From: Plantago elongata
Taxonomy: Eukaryota > Streptophyta > Magnoliopsida > Lamiales > Plantaginaceae
Reading direction: 5' to 3'
Length of the DNA: 35,965 nucleotides
Assembly: GCA_036897095.1 (NCBI GenBank)
Contig: JAYMSP010001118.1
Span: 1-35,965, forward strand
Both the position numbers and the translations under genes were made by a program. Shown here one piece after another: positions 31,501-35,965 of the stretch. The first letter of the stretch is position 1. The number at the start of each line of letters is the position of its first letter. The notes below the pieces were generated by a model that saw only the letters and a list, made by a program, of their open reading frames with translations, was not told the origin of the DNA and searched no databases.

Positions 31501-32204
31501 CGCTTCAGGAACTACTCCTTTCACAAACTTCATATCCTCCATACAAAACCTTGCCGGGACCACCTTCCTCCGTCCGAGCTCCACCCCGCACCATACTAAC
31601 CCCATCTTTCCTAAGCGACAACACGGTCAACAAAAACATAACCGTGTAAACCAATGCAAACCAAAGCACCTTAAAATATAACCACACCGAAGTCCACCAC
31701 CACCTCCCCTCGACTATCCGCCTCCCCACCATCCCAACACTCGGCTGTTGCATCGGATCATCCACTCTCCTACACATTGACATCAAAAGAGACATTACCG
31801 AAATCCCATCGCCAATCGCATGGTGAATACTAAAGATCACGGTGTTATGGGAGAGGAGCAAGTGGACTTCCCAGAGCGGTTTCCCGTTCGAGAGAGGCAT
31901 GGAGCAGAGAGAGGAGACATACTCGTTTATGTCATCGTCCGGGGACTTGGAAATGGGGAGGTGGTGGATGATGAGGTGGTCGTTGAAGTTGACTTTAGTT
32001 TTGCGCCAAACTTTGCAGCCGGAGGAGTTTTAGACTAGGAGGCTCGTGAAGCGGGGGTGGGTTAGGAATGGGGAGCATTTGAGGAGTGTTCGGATCGCAG
32101 AGACGTCGAGAGGGAGTTCGCAGGTGAGGATAGTGTAGATTATGTAACCCATTTGTGGCTGGACGAATTGCGTGCTAGAGGAGTGAGTGGCTCATCAATT
32201 TCAT

Positions 32205-33764
32205 GGTAGGACTTTGACGATGCCATTTGTGTACTACAGTACATGTATTTTTCATTTGGGTTTGCATTACTATTTATAGGGTCGTGGTTTGGGATTGGAC
32301 CGTGGGGACGGAAAAATCTTAGATCAAACTACTACACGAATATACTCCTAGGACGAATTCTTACGAGAGATGGTCGATATCTAGAGAGACTCATATTATC
32401 AATAAAATTACCATATCAGTAATTAAAATATTTATGTTGTTAATAAAATAAATTTTAATATAATATAAAAAGGGTTAATATTGAGAACATGATCAGTGTT
32501 TTGATTAATAATATTTATAATTTTCTTTACAATATAAATTCATATTTATGATTTTCTTTATAATATAAATTCATATTTATAACTTATTTAGAGATTGTAT
32601 TTAAGGATACTTGCTCATTTACTTCTCAATTTTCTTATAATTATTAATTTTAATATTATTTATTTATTTTATAATATTTTTTAAATTTTAATATTTTTTA
32701 AATTTTAATATTATTTTAATCATTTTTTATTCAATTTTATAATTTTTATAATTAAAAAAATTATTTTCAAATGATAAAATTGATAATTAATAATGAGATG
32801 ACACGTGTCATTAATTATATTATTTTTTTTGGTAAAAAATAGATAGATTTGTCAACTTTACCTCAAAATTGATCAGAATACCTAAATTAAAAGAGTTGTT
32901 AATGTTTAGTACCTAGATTGAACAATATTATTGAAGAGTACCTAAAATATCATGTCTCATTCTGGAGTACCTAAAAAATAAATTAGCCATTGTTACTTTT
33001 AATTTAGGTGCTAGATGTATTTTTCACTTGCAACCAATTTAAATCAACTTTCATATATTTCAGGAATTGTGACAACATGCGTTAATTACGTTTATTTCTT
33101 TAAATGTAAAAATACTGAAATGAAATTAAAACATATGTAATTCAGAAAAAATAGTATAAATTGAGAAGTAGTAGTATATAGTAAGTATACGATAAAATAT
33201 AAAAATCAATTAAACACACTTAATTACATACGATAAAGTCAAGTAATATTAGTATATATTTTTATATATACTAATATATATATGCACGTTACAGGTGTAA
33301 AAAATTAAAATTAATATTAAATGTACAAAAACAGTTAATTATATTTATTGAATCTATTTAGGTGTATAGAGTAAGTATAATAAAAGGGAAGACTTTCTTA
33401 TTATATAGGAAAATCTGATTTTAATGATAAAAAGCGGTTAAATGATCCGGATACACAGTTTTTTGGAGAAACAAACCGGATCGGTTGCTTATATATATAG
33501 GCTAAAATATGATGAAAATTGAGAAAAATAAAAAACAAATAGTAAAACGTGTTTGTGTGTATTCTACGAGTTTCTCTCCTCCGATCTACCGTTTTCTCGC
33601 CGGATTTTCATCGTTTCCACCGGATTTCAACTAAATAAATTTCATGGACGTGAATCATGTTAAAACCTCTTTATTTTTGCGATCTATTTCGAGTTTTGTG
33701 TGTGTTTTATAGGTGTTTTGTGTGTGTGTTTCATGTTTTTTGATTGATGTTCAAAACTTTTAGA
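32205..33764. other. AT-rich intergenic stretch with a 31-bp duplication and a G-box palindrome, no gene seen
   Basis: ATTTTCTTTACAATATAAAT... (32520-32550) is repeated with two changes at 32551-32581. TGACACGTGTCA lies at 32799-32810. The part nearest 32205 should hold the old promoter of the acyltransferase. At 33570-33640 a leader-like, C/T-rich patch precedes the tandem array. Confidence 0.45.
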
Positions 33765-35010
33765 TCCAGTTGTTATAATTTTTAAATTCACAAATTCAAA
33801 ACGATGAAGAAGCTAGATCGCCAGATTTGAAAATCATTCACGAAAATCTGTTCAGATCTGAAAAATATATCAGATCTGAACAGCAAATCCGTACGTACCT
33901 TTTAGTTTTAGCAACAATTCTTATGATATTTAGCTTGTGTTGTATTTTTCTAATTTGTTATCGTTTTAAGATGCATTGTTATATTTTACGAGTCAATGTT
34001 ATAGTTTTAAACCTCAATATTACTGTCTTTAGCTTTTTTTTAAATTATTATTGAACAAAAAATATAACATCACAATTACAATTGTTAAACAAGACGAATT
34101 TATCAATCGATTCTAGATGCAAATCACCACCAATCTCTATTGAGAGAATATAATCACCCATTTCGGGGAATCAAACCCGTGACCTCATGGTTACAGGGTG
34201 TCTCAGCTTGCCACTCGGCTACAAACGCTTTGACATTACTGTCTTTAGCTTGTTAATGTTAAAATTCACAAATTCAGAATGATGAAGATGCTTGCTCGTC
34301 AGATCTGGAAATCATTCATGACAATATGTTCACATCTTTAAATCAAATCTGTACGTACCTTACTGTTTTAACAATCATTTTTATAGTTTTTAGTTTGTGC
34401 TGCATAATCCTAATGTGTTATAGTTTTAAGATGCATTGATATATTTTTAAGAGTCCCTGTTGTTATTTTAAGCATCAATAAAATTGTGCTTAGCTTGTGT
34501 TGCATGTTCCTGTCCATTATAATTTTAAGAGGCATTGTTGTAGCTTTAAGAAAATATATTATGATTTTATGCATCTATATTACTGTTTTTAGTTCGCGTT
34601 GCATGTTTTTACCTTACTATAGTTTTAAGAGTCATTGATATAGTTTTAAGAGACACTGTTATTGTTTTAAGCATCAACTTTATTATTTTCAGCTAGTGTT
34701 GTGTTTATCTGTTTTGTTTACTGTTTGTAGCTCGTTTCCCATTATTATGGTTTGTTACAGTTTTAATAATCATTGTTATAGTTTTAAAAAACATCGCTAT
34801 TATTTTAGGAATTAATATTATTATTTTTAGTTCGTGTTGCATGTTCCTGATTTGTTATAGTTATAAGAGGTATTATTATCGTCTTAGAAGACACTGTTAT
34901 AATTTTAAGCACAAATCATTTTTTTAGCTTATGTTTCATGTTTATACTTTTTTATTGTTTCAAGGATGATTGTGATAGTTTTAACAAGAATCATTATGAT
35001 TTTAACTTTT
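33765..35010. repeat. Degenerate tandem array with duplicated exon-like unit, interrupted by a SINE
   Basis: Unit 1 (33765-34034) and unit 2 (about 34250-34500) align along their length: AAATTCACAAATTC, GATGAAGA, AATCATTCA, CAAATC(C/T)GTACGTACCTT, then AGTTTTAAGATGCATTG. Without the SINE the period is about 265 bp. To about 35010 only the second half of the unit repeats in shorter steps, built from GTTTTAAGAGNCATTGTTAT, AAGCATCAATATTACTG and TAGCTTGTGTTGCATGTTCC words. No coding gene could be confirmed. Confidence 0.65.
34036..34234 (-). mobile_element. tRNA-derived SINE, family 2, complete copy with 17-bp target duplication
   Basis: ATTACTGTCTTTAGCTT flanks the element exactly at 34019-34035 and 34235-34251. 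In reverse complement the head reads GTAGCCGAGTGGCAAGCTGA (A-box region) and CACGGGTTTGATTCCCCG (B box), like a tRNA of the Ser/Leu type. The other end is a T run on the plus strand (34036-34041), that is, an A tail. About 199 bp, non-coding. Confidence 0.92.
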
Positions 35011-35935
35011 AAGCAGGTACTGATGATAATGTGTCATTGCCGTATTGAAGCTACAAACGACAGAGTGTCTAAGTTCACCAACAAAATTAATCATAACAAC
35101 TCAGTTAGCATTTGCATAAACAATATTGTAATAACATAATGTTACAAGTCGTCTATTTTAAGCTTGTTTATTGATGTTTTAATAGTATACATGAAACTTT
35201 TAGAATTGTGTACTGTTTGTTTACTAATATTAAAGTATCACTTAAAATTGTAACAAGTCATCTTAAAATTATCATGTAACTCATTAGAACTGTTATACCA
35301 TCGATGAAATATTTAACAAATGTGGTTAAAACAATAATTGAAACATGCAATACCGACGCATTATAATCATGACATTATCTCTTAAAACATAAACGGTTAT
35401 ACGTAAAACTTTAATGGTACCTTACAATCTAATAACGTAAAACCATTACATAATCTATTAAAACCAAAACGAAAAATATGTATATCGGTGGTTTTTATAA
35501 AACTCGGCCGGCTAAATCGTTAAAGTTTATAAACTGCAAAATATCATAAATTTCTTGGCTTTCTATTTTTTTAAAAAAATTCTTACCTTTTTTAAGACGT
35601 GGACATTAATTAAGAAAGTTAAATATGATCAATAACTCCTTAAAATAGCGGAGAAGAGATTTTTAACTCAATTTTGATGATTTAAATGGGCTGCCAAACC
35701 GTCTATTAACTTTTTACATAATTCAATATCTCAATATTTTATACCAATTAATCCTTGAGACACGTAAAATTGTTAGTGGTGTCATGCCTTCTTATTTCGT
35801 CAATATCCTCCACCGCCTAACTGGTCAGGAGTCAGGACAAGATGGAGACGAATGCATTGCGATGCCGACGATCAGAGATCTAGCGTGTATATCTACAACC
35901 CTTCACCTCAAAAAAATTTAAAAATAAACCAACAA
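35011..35935. other. AT-rich stretch, no gene seen
   Basis: No convincing frame. A possible acceptor TTTTAAGCAG followed by an open TDDNVSLPY frame at about 35016-35046 ends in a stop. Confidence 0.4.
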
Positions 35936-35965
35936 TTTATATATATATCTATATATATATATATA
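35936..35965. repeat. AT dinucleotide microsatellite at the window edge
   Basis: A run of TA repeats broken by one C near 35949 continues to the last base; its full length is not visible. Confidence 0.85.

Larger units (their letters stand above)
27493..32204 (-). pseudogene. WSD1: WSD1-like wax ester synthase/diacylglycerol acyltransferase, six exons, exon 1 disrupted
   Basis: Exons on the minus strand: 1, 32204-31501; 2, 30826-30742; 3, 28311-28244; 4, 28195-27971; 5, 27875-27738; 6, 27657-27493. Exon 1 has the acyltransferase motif HHAIGDG and ends EDMKFVKGVVPEA. Exon 2 begins TINDVLFGVLSRGLSRYIDM, exon 3 ends GTGLEMVNLRPEEGLQ, exon 4 contains TTPWGNKFTYLLVP, exon 5 has TSFTISNIVGP, and exon 6 has HFLSYAEVADMQLMVLSD. 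The family joins fatty acyl-CoA to fatty alcohols or diacylglycerol at the ER for cuticular wax. Summed exons give about 461 codons, near family length. Exon 1 is broken: one-base shifts after the ATG, after PLTPLAR and before CMEDMKF, and a TAA after FTSLLV. Exons 2-6 keep frame and GT-AG sites. Sequencing errors at short base runs could mimic some shifts. Confidence 0.85.

Noticed and set aside
34120-34234. tRNA-Ser/Leu gene on the minus strand
   Set aside because: Tail, target duplication and a second degenerate copy at 28.4 kb identify a SINE.

Overview
The window is nuclear DNA of a flowering plant, most likely a eudicot. It is AT-rich, its two recognisable plant genes carry short GT-AG introns, and most of the rest is plant-type transposable elements: PIF/Harbinger, hAT, Mutator-like, Helitron-like, LINE, two tRNA-derived SINE families, TRIM and other LTR-derived sequence. 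There are no bacterial or organellar gene clusters. The species cannot be named from the sequence alone.

One gene is intact: a seven-exon WNK (With No Lysine) serine/threonine kinase on the plus strand at 22497-24907, spliced by eye to 492 residues. It has the WNK hallmark, the ATP-binding lysine in the glycine loop and none in VAWN, plus a C-terminal OSR1-like domain. A second gene, on the minus strand at 27493-32204, is a WSD1-type wax ester synthase/diacylglycerol acyltransferase. All six exons can be traced, but exon 1 carries a stop codon and several one-base frameshifts, and one intron is only 48 bp, so it is called a pseudogene. Its 2.4 kb intron 2 has taken in a SINE, a TRIM scrap and a 1.4 kb inverted-repeat structure built around an LTR.

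Layout: 1-700 is the 3' end of a PIF/Harbinger transposon (transposase C-terminus, terminal inverted repeat, TAA target site). 0.9-1.8 kb is the longest of three Helitron-like copies (others at 3.7-4.3 and 26.0-26.7 kb). 1.87-2.15 kb is a TRIM, and 2.2-2.7 kb a decayed LINE RNase H fragment. 5.1-5.7 kb is a nested palindromic MITE cluster. 6.69-7.19 kb is a hAT element with a perfect 8-bp target duplication. 8.0-9.3 kb holds two copies of a MITE family (a third at 13.6 kb, a possible relative at 20.7 kb). 9.37-10.05 kb is a truncated retroposon with a 10-bp duplication. 11.2-12.1 kb is a Mutator-like element with a 9-bp duplication. SINEs lie at 11.05, 14.3, 14.6 and 18.3 kb. 15.2-16.16 kb is a hAT element full of CGGATTAATCCGA motifs. 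16.4-17.0 kb looks like a decayed LTR. 17.06-17.5 kb is a TRIM containing the first exon start of an RD21-like cysteine protease. 18.76-19.29 kb is a Harbinger-type MITE. 33.77-35.0 kb is a degenerate tandem array split by a SINE with a perfect 17-bp duplication.

The most unusual items are the protease fragment inside the TRIM, the LTR flanked by inverted arms inside the acyltransferase intron, the duplicated exon-like unit at the right end, and the LINE and SINE sequences with similar 3' tails. I found no sign of a wholly new biological system. All splice models and element boundaries were read by eye and have not been checked against databases or transcripts.
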